Assembly (NCBI RefSeq): GCF_044068625.1
Contig: NZ_JBIPKH010000003.1
Span: 124,001 to 188,000, forward strand
Source: Desulfurivibrio sp044068625
GTDB lineage: Bacteria > Desulfobacterota > Desulfobulbia > Desulfobulbales > Desulfurivibrionaceae
DNA length: 64,000 bases
Direction of reading: 5' to 3'
The translations under genes were made by a program, and so were the position numbers. Positions 1 to 9,245 of the stretch are shown piece after piece. The notes under the pieces are model-generated. The model was given only the letters and a program-made list of their open reading frames with translations, was not told the DNA's origin and made no database searches. The first letter of the stretch is position 1. Every line of letters begins with the position of its first letter.

Positions 1-1
1 G

Positions 2-1054
2 GTCCATCGCGATTTCAGCCGGGAGGAAGCGGCCCGCTACTGGCAGGAGATCGTGGCCCATCGCCACATGCTCTCCCTGGCCCTGGGGCGGGAGGTCACC
101 CTCTATGTGGCGGTCTGTGATTATTTTTCCCTCAACGGCAACGGGGTCAACCATCCCAAGCTGGTCGACGTTTATCAGTTTGAGTCCATCAACAGCGAAA
201 AACAGTTTGATTTTCTCACCGGAGTTTACAATCGCAAGGCCCTGGAAACCTCCTTGGGCCGGGAGTTCAGCCGGGCCGAGCGCCACCGGCGCAAACTCTC
301 GGTGCTCTTTATCGATCTTGATTCATTTAAAGAGATCAACGATGATTTCGGGCACCTGGTCGGCGACAAGGTGTTGCGGCATGTCGGTAAAATTCTGACC
401 CGTAACAAACGCTCCGGGGATATTGCCGCCCGCTACGGCGGTGATGAGTTTGCCATGATCCTGCCCGATACCGGCAAGGAGGAGGCGCTGGTTCTGGCCC
501 AAAGAATCAACGGCGAGGTCAACCGGGAGCTCATTGCCGCCGAGGGGATGGAGGTGCGGCTTACGGTGAGCGGCGGGATCGCCACCTATCCCGATGACGC
601 CGCCAGCGGCCAGGAGCTCCTCAAGTGCGCCGATGAGGCCCTGTTGCAGGCCAAACGCCTGGGGCGGAACCTTGTTCTGGCCTACAGGTCGGAGAAGCGC
701 CAGGCCCAGCGTCTGGCCCTGGAGGCCCCCCTGACCATTACCCGGATTGAAACCTCCACCGTGGATTTTCCGCCCTTGCGGAGCAAGAATCTAAGCCGCA
801 CCGGCATTTTGCTGGATTGCGGTTTCCCCATCAGTCGGGGCTCCCTGCTGGAGATGGAGATCGTCCTCAAGGATCGCAAGCTGACGGTTCGAGGGGAGGT
901 GGTGCGGGTGGAAAAGATGGGGCCGGAGCGGTTCGATATCGGGGTTTCATTTTTGCGGAAACCGGGCCGGCCCAAGCCGCAACCCCGCCGGTCGCCGCTC
1001 AGCCTTGGCGACCAAGGCGGGCGAACTCCCGACGCAGCTCACGCTCAAGCCTAG
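2..1054 (+). CDS. Diguanylate cyclase (GGDEF) with C-terminal PilZ domain, 5' end outside window
   Basis: The reading frame is open to the left edge, so the N-terminus is missing; an internal GTG at 53 is not convincing as a start. Numbering from that GTG, the GGDEF signature is intact at residues 129-133. An RxxD inhibitory site (R120, D123) sits exactly five residues before it, so an active, product-inhibited c-di-GMP synthase is likely. A PilZ-like domain follows (about 220-310) with the NxSxxG signature, which suggests the protein also binds c-di-GMP. The last residues are Pro/Arg-rich and low complexity. The 3' end overlaps the convergent FlhG-like gene by 56 bp. The missing part may be a sensory domain. 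Confidence 0.88.
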   Translation, partial: VHRDFSREEAARYWQEIVAHRHMLSLALGREVTLYVAVCDYFSLNGNGVNHPKLVDVYQFESINSEKQFDFLTGVYNRKALETSLGREFSRAERHRRKLSVLFIDLDSFKEINDDFGHLVGDKVLRHVGKILTRNKRSGDIAARYGGDEFAMILPDTGKEEALVLAQRINGEVNRELIAAEGMEVRLTVSGGIATYPDDAASGQELLKCADEALLQAKRLGRNLVLAYRSEKRQAQRLALEAPLTITRIETSTVDFPPLRSKNLSRTGILLDCGFPISRGSLLEMEIVLKDRKLTVRGEVVRVEKMGPERFDIGVSFLRKPGRPKPQPRRSPLSLGDQGGRTPDAAHAQA

Positions 1055-2522
1055 TCAGCTCGTCGATCTTGTCACCGATATTTTTAAGCAGGGGCTCGCG
1101 GCCGTCGGGGCAGGGACGGTTGAAACGCTGCTGGTAGGCGACTTTCAACTCGGTCAGCAGTTTGCCGAACTCCTCTTCGCTTAAATTCCCTTCCCGGAGC
1201 TGGGCCAGCAGATTCTCGCCGGGCTCGAAAAGCTCCTCGCCGAAGCAGCGCCGGTAGCGGCTGTGCAGCTGCCGGGCAAACTGCCTGAAGCGTTGCTGGT
1301 CGGCCCCTGCCGCCGCCATCAATTTGACCAGGCTGTTCTCCGTATCGTGCAGGGGGCTCTGGTAGCGGGATTCAAACAGCCGTTCCAGGGTCTCCACCAC
1401 CCCCGCCAGCTCCTCCTTGGGGAAGTCCTGCAGTTCCAGTTGATGGTAGAGGGCCCGGCGGGCATTGATGGGGTAGCAGTTAAAGGTCTCGACGAAATTG
1501 TCCACCAGTTCGGTGATGAAGGCCGCCGCCTGCTCCCGGGGGATGCCGTTGCCGGCCAGCAGCGCCTTTGCCTGGCTCAACTGCTGGGGGTAATCTCCAG
1601 GCGGGGCAGGGTCACCGGGAGGGGGCGCCGTCGCCGCGGGCTCGGCGGGCAAGATCACCTCGCCCACCGGTTGTTCGTCGTCAATCCCGTTGTTCTCCTC
1701 GATTCCCATCATCTCCTGCCAGTAGTCGGCAAAGCCCGGGGTTTGGGGCTGGAGGGCCAGCTCTTTGGCCAGCTTGCGGGCCAGGGCCACAAAGCAGCGG
1801 GAGGCCGTCGAGTCCGGCCGGCTCAGCACCACCGGTTGTCGTTGATAAACCGAGGCGGTCACGGCCGGATCATTGCTGATATACCCGGCAAAATGGAGGT
1901 CCATGGCCAGGTATTTCTTTACCGCCGAGGCAAAGCGTTTATAGACCTCCCGGCTCTGTTCGGGGCTGGCGGCCTGGTTGACCAGGACCTGGGCCTGGCG
2001 CTTGAACCCCCTTTTTTGCAGTACTTTAAGCATGGAAAAGGTGTCGGTCAGCGAAGTCGGCTCCGGGGTGACCACCAGCATGACGCTCTGGGCCGATTCC
2101 ACAAAAACCAGGACATCTTCGCCGATGCCGGCCCCGGTATCGATGAGGAGATAGTGGTGCTGTCGCTCCAGTTGCCGCAGGCCGGCCAAAAGCCGTTGCC
2201 GTTGCGATCCGCTCAGGTTGACGCAGCCGGCCACCCCCGAAGCGCCGGGGACGAACTTGATCCCCCCCGGCCCTTTGATGGTCAACTCTTCCAGGCTTTT
2301 GCCCCCCTGGAGGTAATCGGCCAGGGTCGCGGTGGGGTTCTGGTTCAGCAGGATGTTGAGGTCGGCCAGCCCGGTGTCGGCGTCGAGAACGCAGACATCG
2401 GCCCCCAGGCCCGCCAGGGCGATGCCCAGGTTGACGGTCACATTGCTCTTGCCCACGCCGCCCTTGCCGCTGGTGACGGCGACGGTGCGGGGGGAAGGGC
2501 GATGGCTGGGGGGGGCGGTCAT
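999..2522 (-). CDS. FlhG/MinD-family P-loop ATPase with long C-terminal extension
   Basis: This is a ParA/MinD-superfamily ATPase. The deviant Walker A motif GKGGVGKS is at residues 19-26, followed by a DADTGLADLN switch I region and an LIDTGAG switch II, all typical of FlhG (YlxH/MotR). FlhG proteins limit flagellar number and placement with the GTPase FlhF. The usual family length is about 270-300 residues; this one has about 507, with roughly 220 extra C-terminal residues rich in Gln, Glu and Arg and predicted helical. ATG 2522 was chosen because a GGTGAT stands just upstream; in-frame upstream starts at 2549 and 2567 have weaker ribosome sites. No flagellar genes are adjacent, so the target could be another polar structure. 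Confidence 0.85.
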   Translation of the reverse strand: MTAPPSHRPSPRTVAVTSGKGGVGKSNVTVNLGIALAGLGADVCVLDADTGLADLNILLNQNPTATLADYLQGGKSLEELTIKGPGGIKFVPGASGVAGCVNLSGSQRQRLLAGLRQLERQHHYLLIDTGAGIGEDVLVFVESAQSVMLVVTPEPTSLTDTFSMLKVLQKRGFKRQAQVLVNQAASPEQSREVYKRFASAVKKYLAMDLHFAGYISNDPAVTASVYQRQPVVLSRPDSTASRCFVALARKLAKELALQPQTPGFADYWQEMMGIEENNGIDDEQPVGEVILPAEPAATAPPPGDPAPPGDYPQQLSQAKALLAGNGIPREQAAAFITELVDNFVETFNCYPINARRALYHQLELQDFPKEELAGVVETLERLFESRYQSPLHDTENSLVKLMAAAGADQQRFRQFARQLHSRYRRCFGEELFEPGENLLAQLREGNLSEEEFGKLLTELKVAYQQRFNRPCPDGREPLLKNIGDKIDELTRLERELRREFARLGRQG

Positions 2523-2744
2523 CGTTTTATCACCATTTTTTAATGCCATAGTTGCGAGTATAGCCACGGGGTAGTTTTGCCTTTCAGGGGCCGGTGGCCA
2601 GGCGGCTGCTTCCGCTTGCTCTTTTTAATGCCGCCGGCGGAACAATTCAAGCAGTTCGTGGTTGGTTGTTCCAATATCTTTATTAGTGGAGGAGACAAAC
2701 GGTTCTGCTCGCCAAAAAAACGAGAGCCCGTTATAAATAGACCC

Positions 2745-3473
2745 ATGGCGACCAGGAAAAAATTTTACGCGGTGGCGGTGGGCCGGGTGCCGGGCATTTA
2801 CTCCACCTGGCCCCAGGCCCAGCGCCAGGTGGATGGTTTTGCCGGGGCCCGGTTCAAGGGCTTCGCCAGCCAGGCCGAGGCCGTGGCCTGGCTGGCGAAG
2901 CCCCCATCGTGCCGGAAGAAAGGGACCGGGCCAACCAGGGGCCGGGCGGTGGGAAGCGGGAGCGGGGAGTTGTCCGATTCAGGGGCCGCCGATGAGGTGC
3001 TTATCTACACCGACGGCGGGGCGATCAACAATCCCGGCCCCGGCGGTTACGGGGTGGTGCAGCTTTGTAACGGGGAGCGCAAGGAGTTATGCGGCGGTTT
3101 TCGCCTAACTACCAACAACCGCATGGAGTTGATGGCCTGCATCGTGGCTCTGCGGGAGCTGGAGTATCGGGACTGGCCGGTAAGGCTCTACAGCGATTCC
3201 AGCTACGTGGTCAATGGCATCACCCGGGGCTGGGCCCAGGGCTGGCGCCGGCGGGGGTGGGTCAAGGCCGACCGCCAGCCCGCCGTCAACCCCGATCTCT
3301 GGGAGCAGTTGCTGGATCTGGTGGCGCAGCTGCGGGTTACTTTCCACTGGGTGCGGGGGCATGCCGGCAACCCGCTCAATGAACGCTGCGATCAGTTGGC
3401 GGTGGCCATGGCCCGCCGTTCCGGCCTGCCCATGGACGAAGGTTACGAGCAAAAAAGGGGAATTGGGGCATGA
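2745..3473 (+). CDS. rnhA: Ribonuclease HI with N-terminal hybrid-binding domain
   Basis: The enzyme degrades the RNA strand of RNA-DNA hybrids. Residues 6-50 form the small N-terminal RNase H hybrid-binding domain (FYAVAVGRVPGIY...W), more common in eukaryotic RNase H1 and in some bacteria. A flexible linker leads to the catalytic domain (about 84-230). The catalytic residues are all visible: D90 in IYTDGG, E128 in NRMEL, D151 in LYSDSSY and D216 in NERCDQLA, with H206 in the mobile loop. ATG 2745 gives a normal start at the first domain residue. The stop overlaps the start of the next gene (ATGA), indicating coupling. Confidence 0.95.
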   Translation: MATRKKFYAVAVGRVPGIYSTWPQAQRQVDGFAGARFKGFASQAEAVAWLAKPPSCRKKGTGPTRGRAVGSGSGELSDSGAADEVLIYTDGGAINNPGPGGYGVVQLCNGERKELCGGFRLTTNNRMELMACIVALRELEYRDWPVRLYSDSSYVVNGITRGWAQGWRRRGWVKADRQPAVNPDLWEQLLDLVAQLRVTFHWVRGHAGNPLNERCDQLAVAMARRSGLPMDEGYEQKRGIGA

Positions 3474-4531
3474 AGGCCATGAAGGATAAGACGGCGGTCC
3501 TGCAACACGAAGCCTTTCTGGCCCACGATCCGGGACCCGGGCATGTGGAGTCGCCGGAGCGGCTGGCCGGGGTTTATCGGGAGCTGGCCCGGCCGGAGCA
3601 GCGACGGCGCTTTCACTACCCCGATTTCGCTCCGGCCAGCGAGGAGCAGTTGGCCCTTAACCACAGTCGGAGTCATATCGCCCGGGTGGCCGCCACCGCC
3701 GGTAGCCCCTTTGAATGCCTTGATCCCGATACCTGTACCTCGGCGCGCTCTTATGAGGCCGCCTGCCTGGCGGCCGGGGCGGCGCTCAAGGGGGTGGAGC
3801 TGGTGACGGCCGGCGAGGCGGCCAACGCCTTCGCCCTGGTGCGCCCGCCGGGGCACCATGCCGAGCATGACCATACCCGGGGCTTCTGCCTGTTCAACAA
3901 TATCGCGGTGGCCGCCCACCACGCCCTGCGTAATCTGGGGCTGGAACGGATTCTGATTGTGGATTGGGACCTCCACCACGGCAATGGAACCCAGCATGCC
4001 TTCTATGACAGCGACCGGGTACTCTTCTTCTCCACCCACCAGTACCCCTATTTCCCCGGCAGCGGCGCCTGGTCTGAAACCGGCAGCGGCCGGGGAGAGG
4101 GCTATTCCATCAATGTGCCCCTGCCCGGCGGCCAGGATGACGCCGCTTACGCCCGGATCTTCAACGAACTGCTCACCCCCCTGGCCGAGCAGTATCGGCC
4201 GGAGCTGATCATGGTTTCGGTGGGTTTTGATACCTATGGGGGTGACCCCCTGGGCACCATGATGGTCAGCGAGTTGGGTTTTGCCTATCTGACCAGGGTG
4301 CTGCGGGAGCTGGCCGCCGGTTTATGCGGCGGGCGCCTGGTGCTGGTGCTGGAGGGCGGTTATGATCTAACCATCATGGAGCGCGGCGTGATGGCCTGCC
4401 TGGGAGAGTTGGCCGGTGATCAGGCCCGGGCGGAGGCCGATTTTGCCGGCCTCCGTCGGGCCTCGGGACCTTTGCGAGCCTTGGAGCATGCCCGGGAAAT
4501 GGCAAAAAAATACTGGACAATTCCGGGCTGA
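3470..4531 (+). CDS. Histone-deacetylase-superfamily deacetylase (acetylpolyamine amidohydrolase / AcuC-like)
   Basis: This is a zinc-dependent deacetylase of the arginase/HDAC fold. The tandem histidines are at 129-130 in RPPGHH. The metal ligands are D167 and H169 in DWDLHHGNGTQ and D254 in VGFDTYGGDP, and a C-terminal LEGGYD supplies the transition-state tyrosine. All catalytic positions are kept and 353 residues is usual. In bacteria such enzymes deacetylate polyamines or acetyl-lysine proteins; the substrate here cannot be told. ATG 3470 overlaps the rnhA stop; ATG 3479 is an alternative start with its own AAGG. Confidence 0.92.
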   Translation: MKAMKDKTAVLQHEAFLAHDPGPGHVESPERLAGVYRELARPEQRRRFHYPDFAPASEEQLALNHSRSHIARVAATAGSPFECLDPDTCTSARSYEAACLAAGAALKGVELVTAGEAANAFALVRPPGHHAEHDHTRGFCLFNNIAVAAHHALRNLGLERILIVDWDLHHGNGTQHAFYDSDRVLFFSTHQYPYFPGSGAWSETGSGRGEGYSINVPLPGGQDDAAYARIFNELLTPLAEQYRPELIMVSVGFDTYGGDPLGTMMVSELGFAYLTRVLRELAAGLCGGRLVLVLEGGYDLTIMERGVMACLGELAGDQARAEADFAGLRRASGPLRALEHAREMAKKYWTIPG

Positions 4532-4595
4532 TCTGGCACTCACATCGTGTTGGAGGGTGTGACAGCCGCTGAAACAAGATACTTGGGGGTCAAAG

Positions 4596-5660
4596 TTGGA
4601 GCCCAAACAACCTGCAAAACAGGTCAAGATCCTGATCGCCGATGACGACGGCATCGTACGGGAGGCGGTGGATAAAATTCTCACGGTTTTCGGTTATGAA
4701 GTGGTGAGCGTCGCCGGCGGTAAGGAGGCGCTGGATCTGCTGGGACCCGAGCTTGATCTGATCATCCTCGATATCAGCATGCCGGGAATGGACGGTTTTG
4801 AGGCCCTGCGCCGGATCAACGCCCGCAAACTGGGGATTCCGGTGATCTTCCTGACCGGGGCCGGCAGTATGGAGTACGCGGTCAAGGCGGTCAATCTGGG
4901 GGCCTACGACTTCATCACCAAGCCCATTGAGGATCTTGAGCTGTTCAATATCAAGATCAAAAGGGCGGTGGAGAAGCGGATGTATGTCCGCCGGGAGCGG
5001 GCCTACAAGGAGGATCTTGAGCGCCAGGTGCTGGAGAAAACCTTCGAGCTGGAGGAGAAAAACCGCCTGCTTTCCGAGTACAGTCATAACCTGGAGATCA
5101 CCACCCTGGATACCATGCTCAGCCTCCAGACCGCCTTGGAGGAGAAGGATGTCTACACCGCCGGCCACACGGTGCGGGTCACCCAGTACGCCAGCCGGAT
5201 CGCCAGGGCCATGGGGCTGGATGACGGCGAACGCCAGGTGCTGGCTCGGGCTTGCCAGGTCCATGATATCGGCAAGTTGGTGATCGATATCAGCTATATC
5301 TGCAAGCCGGGCCCGCTCTCGGAGGAGGAGTGGGGAATGATGCGCAAACACCCGGTCATCGGGGAAAATATTCTCAAGCCCCTCTCCTTCATGAGTCGGG
5401 AGTTGGCCATTGTCCGCCACCATCACGAGCGCCTGGACGGCAAGGGCTATCCCGATGGAATCGGCGGCGACGAGCTCGATATTCTCACCAAGATCATCAC
5501 CGCCGCCGACAGCTACGATGCCATGACCTCCAAACGCAGCTATCGCAGCAACCTCAATCCCGTCGAGGCCGTGGCGGAGATGCGGCGCTGCGCCGGCAGC
5601 CAGTTTGACGACGAGGTGGTCAAGGTTTTTTGCGAGATTATTCAAAACGGGAGTAATTGA
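4596..5660 (+). CDS. Response regulator with HD-GYP phosphodiesterase output
   Basis: An N-terminal receiver domain (about 10-125) carries the phospho-acceptor D59 in IILDISMPGMDG. A helical, probably coiled-coil, linker (about 128-172) leads to an HD-GYP domain. The metal-binding HD pair is H223-D224 in VHDIGK, and the HHERLDGKGYPDG signature spans 276-288. The family hydrolyses c-di-GMP, so with the GGDEF gene at the left edge this stretch holds both synthesis and breakdown functions. Translation probably starts at TTG 4596, which has a GGGGG ribosome site; no ATG fits. The stop overlaps gatC by one base. No histidine kinase is adjacent. Confidence 0.93.
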   Translation: MEPKQPAKQVKILIADDDGIVREAVDKILTVFGYEVVSVAGGKEALDLLGPELDLIILDISMPGMDGFEALRRINARKLGIPVIFLTGAGSMEYAVKAVNLGAYDFITKPIEDLELFNIKIKRAVEKRMYVRRERAYKEDLERQVLEKTFELEEKNRLLSEYSHNLEITTLDTMLSLQTALEEKDVYTAGHTVRVTQYASRIARAMGLDDGERQVLARACQVHDIGKLVIDISYICKPGPLSEEEWGMMRKHPVIGENILKPLSFMSRELAIVRHHHERLDGKGYPDGIGGDELDILTKIITAADSYDAMTSKRSYRSNLNPVEAVAEMRRCAGSQFDDEVVKVFCEIIQNGSN

Positions 5661-5944
5661 TGCGGATCAGTGAAGAGCAGGTGATGCAGGTTGCTCGATT
5701 GGCCCGGCTGGAGCTGGCCGCCGATGAAGTGGGCCCCCTGACCGGGCAGTTGGACAAGATTTTGCAGTATGTCGACAAACTCAATGAGCTGGACACCAGC
5801 GCCGTGGCGCCGGTGACCCACGCCCTGTCGGTGGTCAACGCCTTCCGGGAGGACGAAGTTGTCCCGTCGCTGCCCCGGGCCGAAGCCCTGGCCAACGCGC
5901 CCCTGGCCACCGAGGCCGCCTTCGTGGTTCCCAAGGTGATCTGA
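5660..5944 (+). CDS. gatC: Asp-tRNA(Asn)/Glu-tRNA(Gln) amidotransferase subunit C
   Basis: GatC is the small scaffold of the GatCAB complex, which amidates mischarged Glu-tRNA(Gln) or Asp-tRNA(Asn). It has the family start (ISEEQVMQVARLARLEL) and the APVTHAL motif; 94 residues is normal. ATG 5660 overlaps the preceding TGA and has GGGAG upstream. It is followed after one base by gatA. No gatB is present in the window. Confidence 0.95.
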   Translation: MRISEEQVMQVARLARLELAADEVGPLTGQLDKILQYVDKLNELDTSAVAPVTHALSVVNAFREDEVVPSLPRAEALANAPLATEAAFVVPKVI

Positions 5945-5945
5945 G

Positions 5946-7406
5946 ATGGAGAGCTATCGTTTAACCATTCACGAGCTGGCCCGGCGGTTGGCCCGGCGGG
6001 AGCTCTCCGCCGTGGAGGCCACCCAGGCGGTTCTGGCCCGGACTGAAACCACCGGTGCGGGGATCAACGCCTACATTACGGTGGATGCCGAGGGCGCCCT
6101 GGCGGCGGCGGCGGCGGCCGATGGGCGGTTGGCCGCCGGCGATGCCCCGCCTCTCTGCGGGGTGCCGATCGCGGTTAAGGATCTGCTCTGCACCAAGGGC
6201 CTGCGCACCACCTGCGGCTCGCGGATTCTGGAAAATTTCGTTCCCCCCTATGATGCCACGGTGGTGGAGAAGCTGCGGGCCGCCGGGGCGGTGATTGTCG
6301 GCAAAAGCACCATGGATGAGTTTGCCATGGGGTCGGCCAATGAAAACTGTCCCCTGGCGGTGCCCCGCAACCCCTGGAATCCCGATTATATCTGCGGCGG
6401 CTCCAGCGGCGGCTCGGCGGCGGCGGTGGCGGCCGACTTGTGCGCCGCCGCCCTGGGCACCGATACCGGCGGTTCCATCCGGCAGCCCGCTTCCCATTGC
6501 GGGGTGGTGGGGGTCAAGCCCACCTATGGGCGGATCTCCCGTTACGGCCTGCTGGCCTTCGCCTCCTCCCTGGATCAGATCGGACCCCTGACCAAGGATG
6601 TCCGGGACGCGGCCCTGTTGCTCAACGTGCTGAGCGGCCACGATCGGCGTGATTCCACCTCGGTGGCTCAGTCGGTACCCGATTTCACCGCCACCCTCGA
6701 CCATGGGGTGCGGGGTCTCAAGGTGGGGCTGCCCAAAGAGTATTTCGGCTTCGGCCTGGACCCGGAGGTCAAGGCGGCGGTGGAGAGGGCCATCGAGTTG
6801 CTGACCGGGGCCGGGGCCGAGGTGCGGGAGATCAGCCTGCCCCACACCGAGTACGGGGTGGCGGCCTACTACCTGATCGCCCCGGCCGAGGCCAGCTCCA
6901 ACCTGGCCCGCTACGATGGGGTCCGTTTCGGCCACCGGGACCACGGGGCCCGGGAGCTTAACGAGATGTACTGCCGCAGCCGTTCCCAGGGGTTCGGGCC
7001 CGAGGTCAAGCGGCGGATCATCATCGGGACCTACGCCCTCTCGTCGGGTTATTACGAGGCTTACTACCGCAAGGCCTCCCAGGTGCGGGCCCTGATTATC
7101 GAGGATTACCGGCGGGCCTTTGCCCAGTGCGACCTGATCGTCTCCCCGGTGACCCCCACCCCGGCCTGGCCGCTGGGGGCCAAAAGCGATGACCCGCTTA
7201 GTATGTATCTTTCGGATATCCTGACAATTCCCACCAATTTGGCCGGCCTGCCGGGGATGTCGCTGCCCTGCGGGTTCAGCGGCCGGGGCCTGCCCATCGG
7301 CCTGCAGCTCCAGGCCGGCCACTTTCAGGAGGAGCTGCTGCTGCGGGCGGCGGCCCAACTGGAAAGGGAACTGGCGCTCACCGAACGGCGGCCCCCACTG
7401 GCTTAA
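5946..7406 (+). CDS. gatA: Asp-tRNA(Asn)/Glu-tRNA(Gln) amidotransferase subunit A
   Basis: GatA is the glutaminase subunit of GatCAB, of the amidase-signature family. The Lys-cisSer-Ser catalytic triad is visible: K78 in IAVKDL, S153 in the GGSSGGSAAAVAA signature and the nucleophile S177 in GTDTGGSIRQ. This is one residue off the numbering of characterised GatA proteins. Length (486) is typical. The enzyme implies that this organism charges Gln and/or Asn tRNA indirectly. It sits one base after gatC, so the two are surely co-transcribed. Confidence 0.97.
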   Translation: MESYRLTIHELARRLARRELSAVEATQAVLARTETTGAGINAYITVDAEGALAAAAAADGRLAAGDAPPLCGVPIAVKDLLCTKGLRTTCGSRILENFVPPYDATVVEKLRAAGAVIVGKSTMDEFAMGSANENCPLAVPRNPWNPDYICGGSSGGSAAAVAADLCAAALGTDTGGSIRQPASHCGVVGVKPTYGRISRYGLLAFASSLDQIGPLTKDVRDAALLLNVLSGHDRRDSTSVAQSVPDFTATLDHGVRGLKVGLPKEYFGFGLDPEVKAAVERAIELLTGAGAEVREISLPHTEYGVAAYYLIAPAEASSNLARYDGVRFGHRDHGARELNEMYCRSRSQGFGPEVKRRIIIGTYALSSGYYEAYYRKASQVRALIIEDYRRAFAQCDLIVSPVTPTPAWPLGAKSDDPLSMYLSDILTIPTNLAGLPGMSLPCGFSGRGLPIGLQLQAGHFQEELLLRAAAQLERELALTERRPPLA

Positions 7407-7417
7407 CGGATTGATTT

Positions 7418-8524
7418 ATGAAAATAGATGTCGCCCCCCATATCGCCTCCCTGGTCCCCTATCCACCGGGCAAGCCCATCGAGGAGCTGGAACGGGAGTA
7501 CGGAATCAGCGGTTCGATCAAGCTGGCCTCCAATGAAAACGCCTTAGGACCCTCTCCCAAGGCGGTGGCGGCCATCGGGGCCTGCCTGACCGGACTCCAT
7601 CGCTACCCCGACGGCAGCTGTTACTACCTGGGCCGGGCCCTGGCGGAAAAGTTGGCGGTGGCCCCCGAGCGGCTGGTTTTCGGCAACGGTTCCAACGAGA
7701 TCATCGGGCTGTTGGCCGCCGCTCTGCTCGGGGCCGGCGATGAGGTGATCACCTCCCAACCCACCTTCCTGGTTTACCAGAATGTGGTCCAGGCCCAGGG
7801 CGGAGTGAACCGGGTGGTGCCCCTTGCCGGGATGGCCCATGATCTGGAGGCGATTGTGGCCGCGGTGACCCCCCGCACCCGGATGATCTTCCTGGACAAT
7901 CCCAACAACCCCACCGGCAGTGTCTTCACCGCCGCCGAGTTTGAAGCCTTCCTGGCCCGCCTGCCTGAACAGGTGATCGTGGTGCTGGATGAGGCCTATG
8001 TCGATTTTGTCGAGGCCGGGCTGCGCCTGGATGTCCGCCGCTACCTGGATGGCCCGGTGCCGGTGGTGGCGCTGAGGACCTTCTCCAAGGCTTACGGTCT
8101 GGCCGGCTTGCGGGTTGGTTACGGTTTGATGCACCAGGAGCTGGCCGGTTGCCTGCATCGGGTCCGGCAACCCTTCAACGTCAATGTCCCGGCCCAGGTC
8201 GGGGCCCTGGCCGCCCTGGCCGACGAGGAGCATTATCGGAACACCATCGCCAGCACCCGCCGGGAGATGGAGCGGCTGGCGGCGGCGGTGACCGAGCTGG
8301 GTTGTCGACCCTTTGCCAGCCAGGCCAACTTCTTCCTGATCGATGTCGGGGGGGAGGGGCGGCCACTCTACGAGCATCTGCTGCGCCAAGGGGTGATCGT
8401 GCGACCGATGAACGCCTACGGCTATCCCACCTACATCCGGATCACTCCGGGGCGGCCGGCGGAAAATGACCGCTTCCTGGGCAGTCTGACCCTGGCCCTC
8501 AAGGAGCTGGGTTATGGCCGCTGA
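7418..8524 (+). CDS. hisC: Histidinol-phosphate aminotransferase
   Basis: This is a fold-type I PLP aminotransferase of the histidine pathway. The PLP Schiff-base lysine is K224 in TFSKAYGLAGLRVGYG. The DNPNNPTG loop and the LDEAYVDF aspartate are present, as is the N-terminal LASNENALGPSP stretch typical of HisC. No other his gene is nearby. It overlaps cmk by 11 bp, and a gatCA-hisC-cmk run is likely one transcript. The same fold also serves phenylalanine/tyrosine transamination, so a broader role is possible. Confidence 0.92.
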   Translation: MKIDVAPHIASLVPYPPGKPIEELEREYGISGSIKLASNENALGPSPKAVAAIGACLTGLHRYPDGSCYYLGRALAEKLAVAPERLVFGNGSNEIIGLLAAALLGAGDEVITSQPTFLVYQNVVQAQGGVNRVVPLAGMAHDLEAIVAAVTPRTRMIFLDNPNNPTGSVFTAAEFEAFLARLPEQVIVVLDEAYVDFVEAGLRLDVRRYLDGPVPVVALRTFSKAYGLAGLRVGYGLMHQELAGCLHRVRQPFNVNVPAQVGALAALADEEHYRNTIASTRREMERLAAAVTELGCRPFASQANFFLIDVGGEGRPLYEHLLRQGVIVRPMNAYGYPTYIRITPGRPAENDRFLGSLTLALKELGYGR

Positions 8525-9209
8525 AGGCCAAGCGGCGGTGGTCACCATCGATGGGCCATCCGGGGCGGGCAAAAGTACGATCAGCCGCCTGCTGGCCGCC
8601 CGGTTGGGGTTTACCTACCTCGACACCGGGGCGATGTACCGGGCGGTGGCCCTGGCGGTGGCCCGGCAGGGAGTTGATCCCAATGACGCGGCGGCTTTGG
8701 ACCGGTGCCTGGAGACGATCGAACTGGAGTTGCGACCCCAGGAAAATGACGATGTGCTGGTCTGCCTCAACGGCGAGGATGTCTCCGCCGCCATTCGCAC
8801 CCCGGAGATGGCGCTGGCGGCCTCGCGAATCTCCGCCTACCCCCGGGTGCGGAGCAAGCTCACCCAGTTGCAGCGGGAACTGGCCGCCAGGGGAGGGGTG
8901 GTGGTCGAGGGTCGCGACATGGGAACGGTGGTTTTTCCCTGGGCCGCCCATAAATTTTACCTGGACGCTTCGCCGGCCGAGCGGACCCGGCGGCGTTGCG
9001 AGCAGCTGCGCCAGCGGGGAGAAAACCCCGACTACCAGGAGATCATGGCCCAGATCAAAAAACGGGATCTTGATGACTCGCAACGGGACCTGGCTCCCCT
9101 GAAGCCCGCCGATGACGCGGTGATCGTCGAGTCCTCCACCATGACTCCCGAGGCGGTGGTGGAGTTTATGCTGGCCCGGATCAGAAACCTTGTCACCCGC
9201 AGCAGCTGA
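8514..9209 (+). CDS. cmk: Cytidylate kinase
   Basis: The enzyme phosphorylates CMP and dCMP. It has the P-loop GPSGAGKST at residues 14-22, the DTGAMYRA motif of CMP kinases and a VEGRDMGT substrate loop. The 231-residue length fits the bacterial long form with the CMP-binding insert. The start overlaps the hisC end, an arrangement that implies translational coupling. Confidence 0.96.
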   Translation: MAAEGQAAVVTIDGPSGAGKSTISRLLAARLGFTYLDTGAMYRAVALAVARQGVDPNDAAALDRCLETIELELRPQENDDVLVCLNGEDVSAAIRTPEMALAASRISAYPRVRSKLTQLQRELAARGGVVVEGRDMGTVVFPWAAHKFYLDASPAERTRRRCEQLRQRGENPDYQEIMAQIKKRDLDDSQRDLAPLKPADDAVIVESSTMTPEAVVEFMLARIRNLVTRSS

Positions 9210-9245
9210 CAAAAGCGAGCCCGGAGCCGGGCGGGAGGGTTAACC

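Noticed and set aside
5658..5662. TTG 5657 as gatC start
   Set aside because: ATG 5660 overlaps the previous stop and lies at better distance from GGGAG.
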